The notes under the pieces were generated by a model. The model saw nothing but the letters and a program-made list of their open reading frames with translations. It did not search any database and had not been told where the DNA came from. Shown here in pieces: positions 52,289-59,429 of a stretch of 64,000 nucleotides of DNA. This DNA is from JAXLWB01 sp046328715. GTDB taxonomy: Bacteria > Chloroflexota > Anaerolineae > Caldilineales > Caldilineaceae. The stretch spans positions 248,001 to 312,000 of the forward strand of contig JAXLWB010000001.1 in the NCBI GenBank assembly GCA_046328715.1, read 5' to 3'. The translations under genes were made by a program, and so were the position numbers. Position 1 is the first letter of the stretch. Every line of letters begins with the position of its first letter.

Positions 52289-53485
52289 TTATTCTTCAAT
52301 CCATTCCTTCAACTTCGTCAAACCCTCTTGAATATTTTCTACATCAATCCCCGAGTAAGCGAAGCGCACATATTGTTGCACTTCACCCGGCTGACTGCGC
52401 CCAAAGTGTCGACGGGTGCAGAAAGAGACGTTGGTGTTGTGCAGCGCGGCGGTGGCAAATTCGTTGACATCCTCAAAGCCGAGTCGTTGCATCGCTTCGG
52501 TTACATTCGGGAAGAGATAGAAGGTCGATTCAGGCTTAGCTACCCGGATGCCTTTGATATTGCTCAAAATGCCCACAGCAGCATCACGCCGTTGGCGTAA
52601 TGTTTCCAATGTCTGCGCCTCGTAGCTTTGATCACCCGTCAGCGCCGCCACGCCTGCCCATTGCACAAAGTGTGCGGTGCAACTTTCGTCATTGACATTT
52701 AACTGGGCAATCGCATCGATCAGCGGCTTTGGGCCAATTGCTGCACCCAAGCGCCAACCGGTCATCGCATATTTCTTCGAGAAGGTGTAGAGCGTGACGG
52801 TCCGTTCCTGCATGCCTGGCACATTGGCGATGTATTCAGTCTTGCCGCTGTAGCGCATCTGCTCATAGGCATCGTCAGCCAACACGGTTAGGTTGTGCTG
52901 GATCGCAATTTCCGCTACTGCCTCGATCTCTGCGCGATCCGACTCGGCGGCCAGCGGGTTCTGACAGTTGTTGAAGATCAGCGCTTTGGTTTTGGGCGTA
53001 ATCTGTGCTTTGAGATAATCCAAATCCAGTGCAAAACCTTTGTTAGTTTCGATATAACGATAGGGTTTGGCAACGCCCCCATAGTAATCGATCATTGATT
53101 CGTAAATTGGATAGCCAGGGCTGGGATAAAGCACTTCATCGCCTGGGTTCATCACGGCCTGGATGAATTTGCCGATCACGGGTTTGCCACCTGGCTGCAC
53201 TGCCACATTTTCGGCGCTATAGCTCAAGCCACGCCGACTGCCCACGTCGTTGGCCAACAGTTCGCGCAATGGCATGATGCCTGCACTGGGACAGTAGCCA
53301 TTCTTGCCGTCGTGCATCGCCTTGTAGGCTGCATCCATAATATTCGGCGCAGTGGGAATGTTGATATCGCCCAGGTGGAAGGGATACACTTTGTTCCCTT
53401 TGGCTGCCCAGGCTGCTGCTGCCAGCGAGACAGCAAAGGCTGTCTCACCGCCAAGTTTTTCAAGTCGTTTTGCTAATGTCATCAT
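52289..53485 (-). CDS. PLP-dependent aminotransferase, class I/II
   Basis: 398 residues from ATG 53485 (a second ATG is at 53482) behind GGAG; the longer frame runs into a repeat. Fold type I marks: YCPSAGIMPLRE, GKPVIGKFI, YPSPGYPIYESMI, NNCQNPLAAESD with the PLP-stacking region, LADDAYEQMRYSG, and the Schiff-base Lys in LYTFSKKYAMTGWRLGAAIG. Aspartate- or alanine-type aminotransferase. The NPT/NPLA motif is the usual class I form. The substrate is unknown. Its neighbours are a ThDP enzyme and an MFS transporter. Confidence 0.88.
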   Translation of the reverse strand: MMTLAKRLEKLGGETAFAVSLAAAAWAAKGNKVYPFHLGDINIPTAPNIMDAAYKAMHDGKNGYCPSAGIMPLRELLANDVGSRRGLSYSAENVAVQPGGKPVIGKFIQAVMNPGDEVLYPSPGYPIYESMIDYYGGVAKPYRYIETNKGFALDLDYLKAQITPKTKALIFNNCQNPLAAESDRAEIEAVAEIAIQHNLTVLADDAYEQMRYSGKTEYIANVPGMQERTVTLYTFSKKYAMTGWRLGAAIGPKPLIDAIAQLNVNDESCTAHFVQWAGVAALTGDQSYEAQTLETLRQRRDAAVGILSNIKGIRVAKPESTFYLFPNVTEAMQRLGFEDVNEFATAALHNTNVSFCTRRHFGRSQPGEVQQYVRFAYSGIDVENIQEGLTKLKEWIEE

Positions 53486-53497
53486 ACTCTCCATTTT

Positions 53498-53569
53498 TGA
53501 TCGGTATGCGGATGAAAGCGGATTTTTCAATAGATGTCAGCATCATCCGCGCTATCTGCGTACCGATCA
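53498..53569. repeat. Hairpin overlapping the MFS stop codon
   Basis: TGATCGGTATGCGGATGA (from 53498) faces TCATCCGCGCTATCTGCGTACCGATCA-type sequence ending at 53569, with a few mismatches. The right arm contains the stop codon of the transporter gene (53567-53569). Confidence 0.5.
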
Positions 53570-54802
53570 TTGTTTTCCATCATCCAAGGATTTCAATTCT
53601 CTCAATTGTGGCGACAAGATCCACGCCAATGTGACCACGACCAATGTACCGATGCCACCACTAACGACCGAAACAACCGGGCTGAACAAGTCCGCCACCA
53701 AGCCTGACTCAAAGCCGCCTAATTGATTCGATGCGCCGATAAAGACGCCATTGACTGCTGAAACCCGTCCCCGCATCTCATCGGCGGTGCGTAATTGCTC
53801 AACCGTGCCACGAATTACCATGCTCACATTGTCAAAGGCTCCGGTCAAGGCCAGCATCACGAGCGCTACCCAAAAATTGCTGGTGAGACCAAAGATAATG
53901 GTGGCAATGCCAAAGCCGGCTACGGTGAGCACCATGGTGCGTCCTGCATGGCGCAGCGGCGGCAAATAGGGCAGCGTAAAGGCCATGATCAGTGCCCCTA
54001 CTGCCGGAGCTGCTTGCAGCCAGCCAAAGCCAGTTTCGCCTACTTTGAAGATATCTTTGGCGTAGATCGGCAACAGATAGACTGCGCCGCCCAACAAGAC
54101 TGCAAAAAGATCGAGCGCCATCAACACAAGCAGAATGCGCACATTCCAAACATAGCGAATCCCACCCAACAAAGTCTGGAGGGTGAAATGGGCGTTGGGA
54201 TTGGCCTGACCGGGCAATTTGAGCCAATAAACAATTGCTACAAAGCTCAATGCCGTCAAGACGTTAATCGCAAAGGCAACCGGCGCACCAAGCAATAGCG
54301 CCATGCCACCAACCGCCGGACCGACAACCGAGGCAATCTGTACCATGCTCGTGTTCCAGGTCACAGCATTCGCTAGGGTTTCGGTAGGCACCAAACGTGA
54401 GATCAACGAGGCACGGGCTGGTCTGCCCAGTATATTTGCCGTTGCGTCAAGCGCCAAAGGCAGATACATCCATTGCACTGGGCTCTTGGTTACCGATAGC
54501 AGGAGCATGGTCAGCGCTGCGATCCCGCGCAATGTTTCTCCCATCATCAGCACGCGTGGGCGCGGGTAACGATCCGCAATATAACCTGCAAAGAGCGCAA
54601 AGACCATTGTGGGCAGGGCCTGGGCCAATCCCACAAAGCCCAGCGCCATCGCATCCCCTGTGCGGCTGTAGATCTCCCACGCTACTGCTACAGCCTGAAT
54701 GCGACTCCCCATCAAGGAAAGCAGCCAGCCAAGAATAAAATAGCGATACGCCGGGTAACGAAACGCTGCATACGGATCGCGTCGGACGGGAGCGGTGGTC
54801 AT
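53567..54802 (-). CDS. MFS transporter (enterobactin-exporter/ MFS_3-like)
   Basis: 411 residues from ATG 54802. About 12 TM helices. The MFS loop 2-3 motif appears as GYIADRYPRPRVLMMGE. YRYFILGWLLSLMGSRIQAVAVAWEIYSRTGDAM is typical of EntS/MFS_3 proteins, and ends like MRGRVSAVNGVFIGASNQLG match that group. Upstream in-frame codons overlap a word hairpin and are not used. The cargo is unknown; it may export or import the substrate of neighbouring enzymes. Confidence 0.87.
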   Translation of the reverse strand: MTTAPVRRDPYAAFRYPAYRYFILGWLLSLMGSRIQAVAVAWEIYSRTGDAMALGFVGLAQALPTMVFALFAGYIADRYPRPRVLMMGETLRGIAALTMLLLSVTKSPVQWMYLPLALDATANILGRPARASLISRLVPTETLANAVTWNTSMVQIASVVGPAVGGMALLLGAPVAFAINVLTALSFVAIVYWLKLPGQANPNAHFTLQTLLGGIRYVWNVRILLVLMALDLFAVLLGGAVYLLPIYAKDIFKVGETGFGWLQAAPAVGALIMAFTLPYLPPLRHAGRTMVLTVAGFGIATIIFGLTSNFWVALVMLALTGAFDNVSMVIRGTVEQLRTADEMRGRVSAVNGVFIGASNQLGGFESGLVADLFSPVVSVVSGGIGTLVVVTLAWILSPQLRELKSLDDGKQ

Positions 54803-54833
54803 GAGTGTAGAATGTCGCTTTCTTTGTTGAGGG

Positions 54834-54893
54834 TTGGAGATTAAAGATTGAGAAATTATATCATGGCTCAATCTCCTCCTCTCTAATCTCCAA
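54834..54893. repeat. GGAGATTA-word hairpin between metF and the MFS gene
   Basis: TTGGAGATTA (54834-54843) mirrors 54884-54893 and AGATTGAG (54845-54852) mirrors 54867-54874, forming a nested imperfect stem. Confidence 0.5.
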
Positions 54894-55875
54894 TTCCCGG
54901 CACCAACTCTTTCCGTCCAAAGCGCGGCAGATCCACCGCCCCGTGTCGGTTTAATAAGCCTGCGCGCCCCACAATTTCGGCTACAGTCTCTTCTTGCCGA
55001 TAGGCCATGAGGTGGATGCCATGTACACCCTGTATGGTTTTTACTTGCTCGATAATTTCGATGCAGATGCGTTTGCCTTCTTCAGCCTTCTTTTTTGGCG
55101 GTGTCTTTGCCAGTCGTTCGACGATTGCATCGGGAATCCAAACGCCAGGTACCTTGGTACGCATAAACTCGGCAACTTTTTCAGACCGTAGCGGGCCAAC
55201 CCCGATCAGGATAAAGACCTTCTCGTGTAGACCCAAATCGCGCACTCGCTGCATGAAGGTCTGCAAGCGCGGAATATCGTAGCAATATTGAGTCTGGATA
55301 AAGTCGGCCCCGGCTTCGATCTTCTTGGCAAGTCGTAGTGGACGCCAATCAAAGGGTGGCACAAAAGGATTCTCTGCTGCACCAAGAAAGAGTTTGGGCG
55401 GTGTCGTCAGTTTGCGGCCACTGAGAAACATGCCCTCGTCGCGCATGATGCGGGCGGTGCGCAGCAGTTGCAGCGAATCAAAGTCGAAGACACGCTTGGC
55501 CTGCGGCTGATCGCCCGCCGAGACATCATCACCGGTGAGACAGAGGACATTCTTGACACCCAACGCTGCTGCACCCAAAATGTCACCCTGCATAGCAATG
55601 CGGTTGCGGTCGCGACAAGAGACCTGAAACACCGGCTCATAACCTGCTCGTATCAGCAACGCACAACAGCCCAGGCTGCTCATATGACAGTTTGCTCCCG
55701 AGCCATCAGTGGCGTTGATGCCATCGCAGACCTCGGCGAGGACCAGGGCGTTCTTGTACACGTCCTCCGGGTTAGCACTATCGGGGGCATTCAATTCTGC
55801 TGTCACCGCAAAGCGCCCCGAACGCAGCACACGTTCAAGACGAGAATTGGCATGGATAGGAGAGACAGGATTCAT
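54883..55875 (-). CDS. metF: Methylenetetrahydrofolate reductase (MetF-type)
   Basis: About 330 residues, TIM-barrel flavoprotein, from ATG 55875; the longer frame begins in a repeat. FAVTAELNAPDSANPEDVYKNA corresponds to the MetF opening, VLCLTGDDVSAGDQPQAKRVFDFDS to the Asp/Gln folate region, ADFIQTQYCYD to the central strand, and FILIGVGPLRSEK to the late strand. It resembles the MetF partner of MetV found in acetogens and Chloroflexota. It could reduce methylene-THF or oxidise methyl-THF; its co-location with MetV and methyltransferase favours C1-energy metabolism. Confidence 0.9.
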   Translation of the reverse strand: MNPVSPIHANSRLERVLRSGRFAVTAELNAPDSANPEDVYKNALVLAEVCDGINATDGSGANCHMSSLGCCALLIRAGYEPVFQVSCRDRNRIAMQGDILGAAALGVKNVLCLTGDDVSAGDQPQAKRVFDFDSLQLLRTARIMRDEGMFLSGRKLTTPPKLFLGAAENPFVPPFDWRPLRLAKKIEAGADFIQTQYCYDIPRLQTFMQRVRDLGLHEKVFILIGVGPLRSEKVAEFMRTKVPGVWIPDAIVERLAKTPPKKKAEEGKRICIEIIEQVKTIQGVHGIHLMAYRQEETVAEIVGRAGLLNRHGAVDLPRFGRKELVPGIGD

Positions 55876-55883
55876 ATCATCCC

Positions 55884-55980
55884 CTCGTCCCATCGGGACG
55901 ATTGAATTTAGGTTTGGATAATGATCTCAGATAATGGCCACCGGAATCGTCTAAATTCAAGCGTCCCGATGGGACGGGAT
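55884..55980. repeat. GTCCCATCGGGACG-type inverted repeat, copy 2
   Basis: CGTCCCATCGGGACG followed by TTGAATTTAG (55886-55911) faces CTAAATTCAAGCGTCCCGATGGGACG (near 55951-55976). The same words occur at 5998-6055. It fills most of the gap between the methyltransferase and metF genes. Confidence 0.7.
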
Positions 55981-56979
55981 TTACCCTTCTGCCCGCGCCG
56001 TTCGTGCTGCTCTGCGTGCTTCGCGTTCGGCACGGCGGGTATCGGCGTCGCTCATGGCGGCAGGCGCTGCGTCTGCACTTGCGGCGGTCCCATTGGCGGC
56101 GGCTTCGGCGGCTTTCTTTTGTGCTTCTAGTTTGCGCATGGCGCTGAGATAGGCCATCGAGTTTTCGTCGTGTCCCATCAGCAGATCGGCAGCGTAGATG
56201 GCATTGCGGATCTCTGATTCCAATGGATTGGTGATGGCGCAGGTCATGCCGCCTGCAATGACCATCGAAATGAAGGTAGCGTTGATCAGGTGGCGATTGG
56301 GCATGCCAAAGCTGATGTTGCTGGCACCGCAGACTGTATTGCAGCCCAACTCTTCACGGATCATACGCACCATCTGGATCAGATCACGACCGGCAGTGGC
56401 GACTGCACCGATGGGCATGGCTAGCGGATCGACGACCACATCGTAATGGGGAATCCCGTAGCTCTCGGCACGTTTGACGATCTTGCGGGCGACCTCAAGT
56501 CGTACTCTAGGGTCGTAGCTGATGCCATTCTCATCGTTGCTGATGGCGATGACGGGTACTTTGTATTCGGCCACTACGGGCAGCACCTTCTCCAGCCGAT
56601 CTTCTTCCCCTGTGACACTGTTGACGAGCGGGCGACCCTTGGCAGCCTTGATGCCTGCGATCAGCGCCGGAACGACCGAACTGTCGATGCTGAGCGGAGA
56701 ATCAGTTACGGATTGGATCAACTCGATACACTTGACCATCAACTCTGGTTCAACCAGATCGGGGCGGACACTGGTCACGCCTACATTGACATCCAGCACC
56801 TGAGCACCAGCTTCGATCTGGGCCTTGGCATCGCGTAATACGCGACTGAAATCGCCTGCCAACATCTCGGCTTCTAACTTCTTGCGTCCAGTAGGATTGA
56901 TCCGTTCGCCGATAATGACAAAGGGCTGCTCTGGCCCCATAATGACTTCTCGGGTAGAGGAGGCTATAATGGTATTCAT
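55981..56979 (-). CDS. Methyltetrahydrofolate:corrinoid methyltransferase (MeTr/AcsE/MtvB family)
   Basis: 332 residues, pterin-binding TIM barrel. VIIGERINPTGRKKLEAEM is the diagnostic N-terminus, followed by GAQVLDVNVG, PLSIDSSVVPALIAGIKA, PLVNSVTGEE, ISNDENGI and TVCGASNISFGMPNR, the folate-site segments. The last 45 residues are an Ala/Arg-rich tail not needed for the fold. It moves methyl groups between methyl-THF and a corrinoid protein such as that at 42734. ATG follows ACAGGAAATCGC. Confidence 0.93.
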   Translation of the reverse strand: MNTIIASSTREVIMGPEQPFVIIGERINPTGRKKLEAEMLAGDFSRVLRDAKAQIEAGAQVLDVNVGVTSVRPDLVEPELMVKCIELIQSVTDSPLSIDSSVVPALIAGIKAAKGRPLVNSVTGEEDRLEKVLPVVAEYKVPVIAISNDENGISYDPRVRLEVARKIVKRAESYGIPHYDVVVDPLAMPIGAVATAGRDLIQMVRMIREELGCNTVCGASNISFGMPNRHLINATFISMVIAGGMTCAITNPLESEIRNAIYAADLLMGHDENSMAYLSAMRKLEAQKKAAEAAANGTAASADAAPAAMSDADTRRAEREARRAARTARAEG

Positions 56980-56989
56980 GCGATTTCCT

Positions 56990-57080
56990 GTCTTGATAAT
57001 AGACAGGAAGACAAGAAGAGGGGGAGATAGGGAGAATCTAGTCTTGGAATTCTCCTTGTCTCCTAATCTTCTAGTCTCCT
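56990..57080. repeat. Imperfect GACAAGA/TCTTGTC word block
   Basis: GACAGGAAGACAAGAAGAGG-type words (from 57001) face CCTTGTCTCCTAATCTTCTAG and CTCCTTGTCTAGG (to 57080). Low-complexity inverted block between metV and the methyltransferase gene. Confidence 0.45.
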
Positions 57081-57083
57081 TGT

Positions 57084-57617
57084 CTAGGATTTTGTCGAAT
57101 GCTTTTCCAGGTCACTCAATGGCACCCAACCCGTGGGCACCTGTTGATCGATTCCTTCAAACATATTGAGCCACGATGCTGTGTTGTGCAACGCGCGGTT
57201 GACGGGCGGCTGAAGTTGGCGGATCTCTTCACCGTAGAGCGGCATGTCACGGCTGCGTTCATAGGCTTGCACCCAGACGCAAGGTCGCTCGGGAATCACT
57301 TCGCAGTGACCGTTGGCACGCACGCCACCACAAGGACCATTGCGCAAATTTTTGGGACAGTTCATCGGACAGGTCATGCCCGTGCTGTGTAAAATGCATT
57401 GTCCACACATTTGGCAATTGAACATGTAGCCTTTAGCGACTTTTTCACCCCAAATCATTACTTGTTCGGTGCCGGTTGGGCTGATGCGTTTGGCTACGGG
57501 GTAGATTGCTTGCGCCACTTGTTTGGTCAAGTCGTAGACACGTTCAAGCATGGCTGGGTGATCCTTGAGCCACTCGCTGCCAGGCCAGCGGCGTGCTTCT
57601 TTCAGATGGGTACTCAC
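57084..57617 (-). CDS. metV: MetV: methylenetetrahydrofolate reductase C-terminal/zinc-finger subunit
   Basis: 177 residues. A dense cysteine cluster, CQMCGQCILHSTGMTCPMNC followed by RNGPCGG and CEVIPERPCVW, is typical of MTHFR_C/MetV proteins, which partner MetF in acetogens and bind Zn or an Fe-S centre. It overlaps the upstream regulator gene by 4 bases (ATGA). With MetF two genes downstream, the pair probably forms a MetVF complex. A hydride donor subunit such as RnfC2 or HdrA is not seen in the window. Confidence 0.9.
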   Translation of the reverse strand: MSTHLKEARRWPGSEWLKDHPAMLERVYDLTKQVAQAIYPVAKRISPTGTEQVMIWGEKVAKGYMFNCQMCGQCILHSTGMTCPMNCPKNLRNGPCGGVRANGHCEVIPERPCVWVQAYERSRDMPLYGEEIRQLQPPVNRALHNTASWLNMFEGIDQQVPTGWVPLSDLEKHSTKS

Positions 57618-58417
57618 TTGCTGCCTCCATTCATTGGGGATCGATTGGTAAGTACTTTGAGTCGGTCGGAGATTTTATTGGCGGCTGAGATCGCCAATTG
57701 CTCGTATTCCACTTCTTTGCTGGGCGTGGGGAAGCGAAAAGAAGGGCCGAACATGCAGACTGCGGCGATGGTCTGGCCCATTTCATTACGGATGGGCGCG
57801 GCAACACTGCCCAAATCGGCATCTCGCTCGCAACGATTCCAGGAGAATCCCTGCTTGCGAATCCGGGCCAGCTCCTCGCGCAATTTTTGCGGCTCGGTGA
57901 TCGTGTTTTCGGTGTAACGCTCCAGGGGCCGTTTCAGATAGTCGGTCAGTGCCGCCTCGCTCCATTCCGCCAGATAAAGTTTGCCGTCCGAAGTGCAATA
58001 GAGGGGGAGCCGTTTGCCTACCCAACTGCGCAGATGCCATTCACCATGACTGTCGATTTGGTCGATGGTTTTGCTCGCATCGCCATCAGGAACGCCAATC
58101 GAGATCGTTTCGCCTGAGATTTGCGATAACTCTTGTAGATAGGGTCGAGCAATGGCAATCAGCGTGCGGGGATAAGAGACCTGTGCTGCGAGGGTGACAA
58201 TACTACTCCCAATGCGGTAGCTATCTGTACGATAGCTGTTTGGTTCGAGTAGGCGTTCAACCGCACCGAGTGATTCGAGGGTGGAAAGCAGACGAGAGAC
58301 CGTGCTTTTGGGCAGGTCAACCTGGCGTGCAATCTCGCTGAGACCCACCCCTTCGTTTTCCTGTGCAACTGCCTGAAGTACATCAAAGGCACGTTTAATC
58401 GATTGGACTTCTGCCAT
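57614..58417 (-). CDS. IclR-family transcriptional regulator
   Basis: About 267 residues from ATG 58417. The N-terminal winged helix SIKRAFDVLQAVAQENEGVGLSEIARQVDLPKSTVSRLL is classical. The C-terminal effector domain contains LYCTSDGKLYLAEW, LREELARIRKQGFSWNRCERD and GQTIAAVCMFGPSFRF. It is translationally coupled to metV, so the effector is probably linked to C1 metabolism. A palindrome just upstream (58436-58452) is a candidate autoregulatory site. Confidence 0.92.
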   Translation of the reverse strand: MAEVQSIKRAFDVLQAVAQENEGVGLSEIARQVDLPKSTVSRLLSTLESLGAVERLLEPNSYRTDSYRIGSSIVTLAAQVSYPRTLIAIARPYLQELSQISGETISIGVPDGDASKTIDQIDSHGEWHLRSWVGKRLPLYCTSDGKLYLAEWSEAALTDYLKRPLERYTENTITEPQKLREELARIRKQGFSWNRCERDADLGSVAAPIRNEMGQTIAAVCMFGPSFRFPTPSKEVEYEQLAISAANKISDRLKVLTNRSPMNGGSK

Positions 58418-58435
58418 AGATCGCCCACGGGAAAT

Positions 58436-58452
58436 GTTCCGCATTGTGGAAC
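58436..58452. promoter_or_regulatory. Candidate IclR operator
   Basis: GTTCCGCATTGTGGAAC is a 5-7-5 inverted repeat located 19 bases before the IclR start. A second overlapping pair (TTCCGCAT near 58437 and ATGCGGAA near 58463-58470) extends it. Size and place suit IclR autoregulation, but binding is not shown. Confidence 0.45.
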
Positions 58453-58560
58453 GATTTCAAGATGCGGAATGACTTAATTATCAATGGAAGGGGGATTTCT
58501 TGTCAAATGGGCAAAGAAAGATATTGCAGTTTTGGGTATGCCTCCAACGCGATTGCCAGC

Positions 58561-58616
58561 TTGACAACGGTTGAAATTGAGATACAATGTGTATGATTTG
58601 TATTTTTATACACATT
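58561..58616 (+). promoter_or_regulatory. vapBC promoter with operator palindrome
   Basis: TTGACA (58561-58566) and TACAAT (58583-58588) are separated by 16 bases. Directly over and after the -10 lies AATGTGTAT (58586-58594), mirrored by ATACACATT (58608-58616). This is the expected layout for repression by the VapBC complex. Confidence 0.7.
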
Positions 58617-58642
58617 TTGAGTTGGTAGAACTTGGTGAAAAG

Positions 58643-58900
58643 ATGCGTACGAATATCGTAATCGACGACAGCTTAATGAGTAAGGCAATGATGTTAACGG
58701 GGATCACTACCAAACGCGAAGTGGTAGAAGAAGCATTGCGTGTTCTGATCCGCACCACTGAGCAGAAGGCGATTTTGGGCTTGCGTGGAAAGATCCAATG
58801 GGATGGTGACTTGAACGAGATGCGCCAGGGGCGTTACTTGCATGAAAGTCGGCCTACCTATGATGCGAGCGGCTCCAGTGAAAAACAATCAGGCGAATAA
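58643..58900 (+). CDS. vapB: VapB-type antitoxin
   Basis: 85 residues from ATG 58643. The N-terminal ribbon-helix-helix reads MRTNIVIDDSLMSKAMMLTG, then TKREVVEEALRVLI, the DUF2191/VapB type. The C-terminal half (LRGKIQWDGDLNEMRQGRY) would wrap the toxin. An upstream in-frame ATG (58571) lies inside the promoter and is rejected. The toxin gene follows after 11 bases. Confidence 0.88.
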   Translation: MRTNIVIDDSLMSKAMMLTGITTKREVVEEALRVLIRTTEQKAILGLRGKIQWDGDLNEMRQGRYLHESRPTYDASGSSEKQSGE

Positions 58901-58911
58901 GAGGTATCAAG

Positions 58912-59304
58912 ATGGCGTTGATGGTGGATACCTCGGTTTGGATCGATTTTTTTCGTGGCAACAACACCCCGGAAGTGCAGCGTTTGGTAAACTATATCGA
59001 AAGCAACGAACGCATCTTTACAGGGGATTTGATTCTTGCTGAGTTACTTCAAGGCATTCGGCCTGGGATTGAGTTAGCTACCTTCGAGACAGCATTCCAA
59101 GCATTTTTGGTGGTAAACATGGGGGGAGAAAGCAACGCGCGGCAAAGTGCTGCTTTTTACCGTCATTTGCGCAATCAAGGATTCACAATTCGTAAAACGA
59201 TTGACTGCCTGATTGCGACCTGGTGTATCCTCAATCAAGTGCCGCTGCTTCATGCGGATCGAGATTTCGCGCCATTTGTGAATTTAGGGCTGGTGGAGGC
59301 ATAA
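58912..59304 (+). CDS. vapC: VapC-type PIN-domain toxin
   Basis: 130 residues, normal for VapC RNases. The four acidic active-site residues are in place: Asp6 (MVDTSVWID), Glu44 (LILAELLQG), Asp98 (KTIDCLIA) and Asp116 (LLHADRDFAPF). It cleaves RNA when not bound by VapB. The pair is followed by a palindromic repeat, and nothing suggests inactivation. Confidence 0.92.
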   Translation: MALMVDTSVWIDFFRGNNTPEVQRLVNYIESNERIFTGDLILAELLQGIRPGIELATFETAFQAFLVVNMGGESNARQSAAFYRHLRNQGFTIRKTIDCLIATWCILNQVPLLHADRDFAPFVNLGLVEA

Positions 59305-59324
59305 CCGTAGATTTGGGCCGCTAT

Positions 59325-59404
59325 TTGGCCGGCACTTTCGCGTACAAGCGTGCAGGGTATGTTGAAGTTTCAACACATTTTGATCGTGAAGTGCCGGTCA
59401 AGTT
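59325..59404. repeat. ACTTGACCGGCACTT-family element, copy 3
   Basis: TTGGCCGGCACTTTCGCGTA (from 59325) faces GTGAAGTGCCGGTCAAGTT (to 59404). Interior CGTACAAGCGTG and TTTCAACACATT match copy 1 at 20573. It lies between vapC and the convergent LLM flavoprotein gene. Confidence 0.75.
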
Positions 59405-59429
59405 TCCTTTCAAGTTGTATAAATATGCG

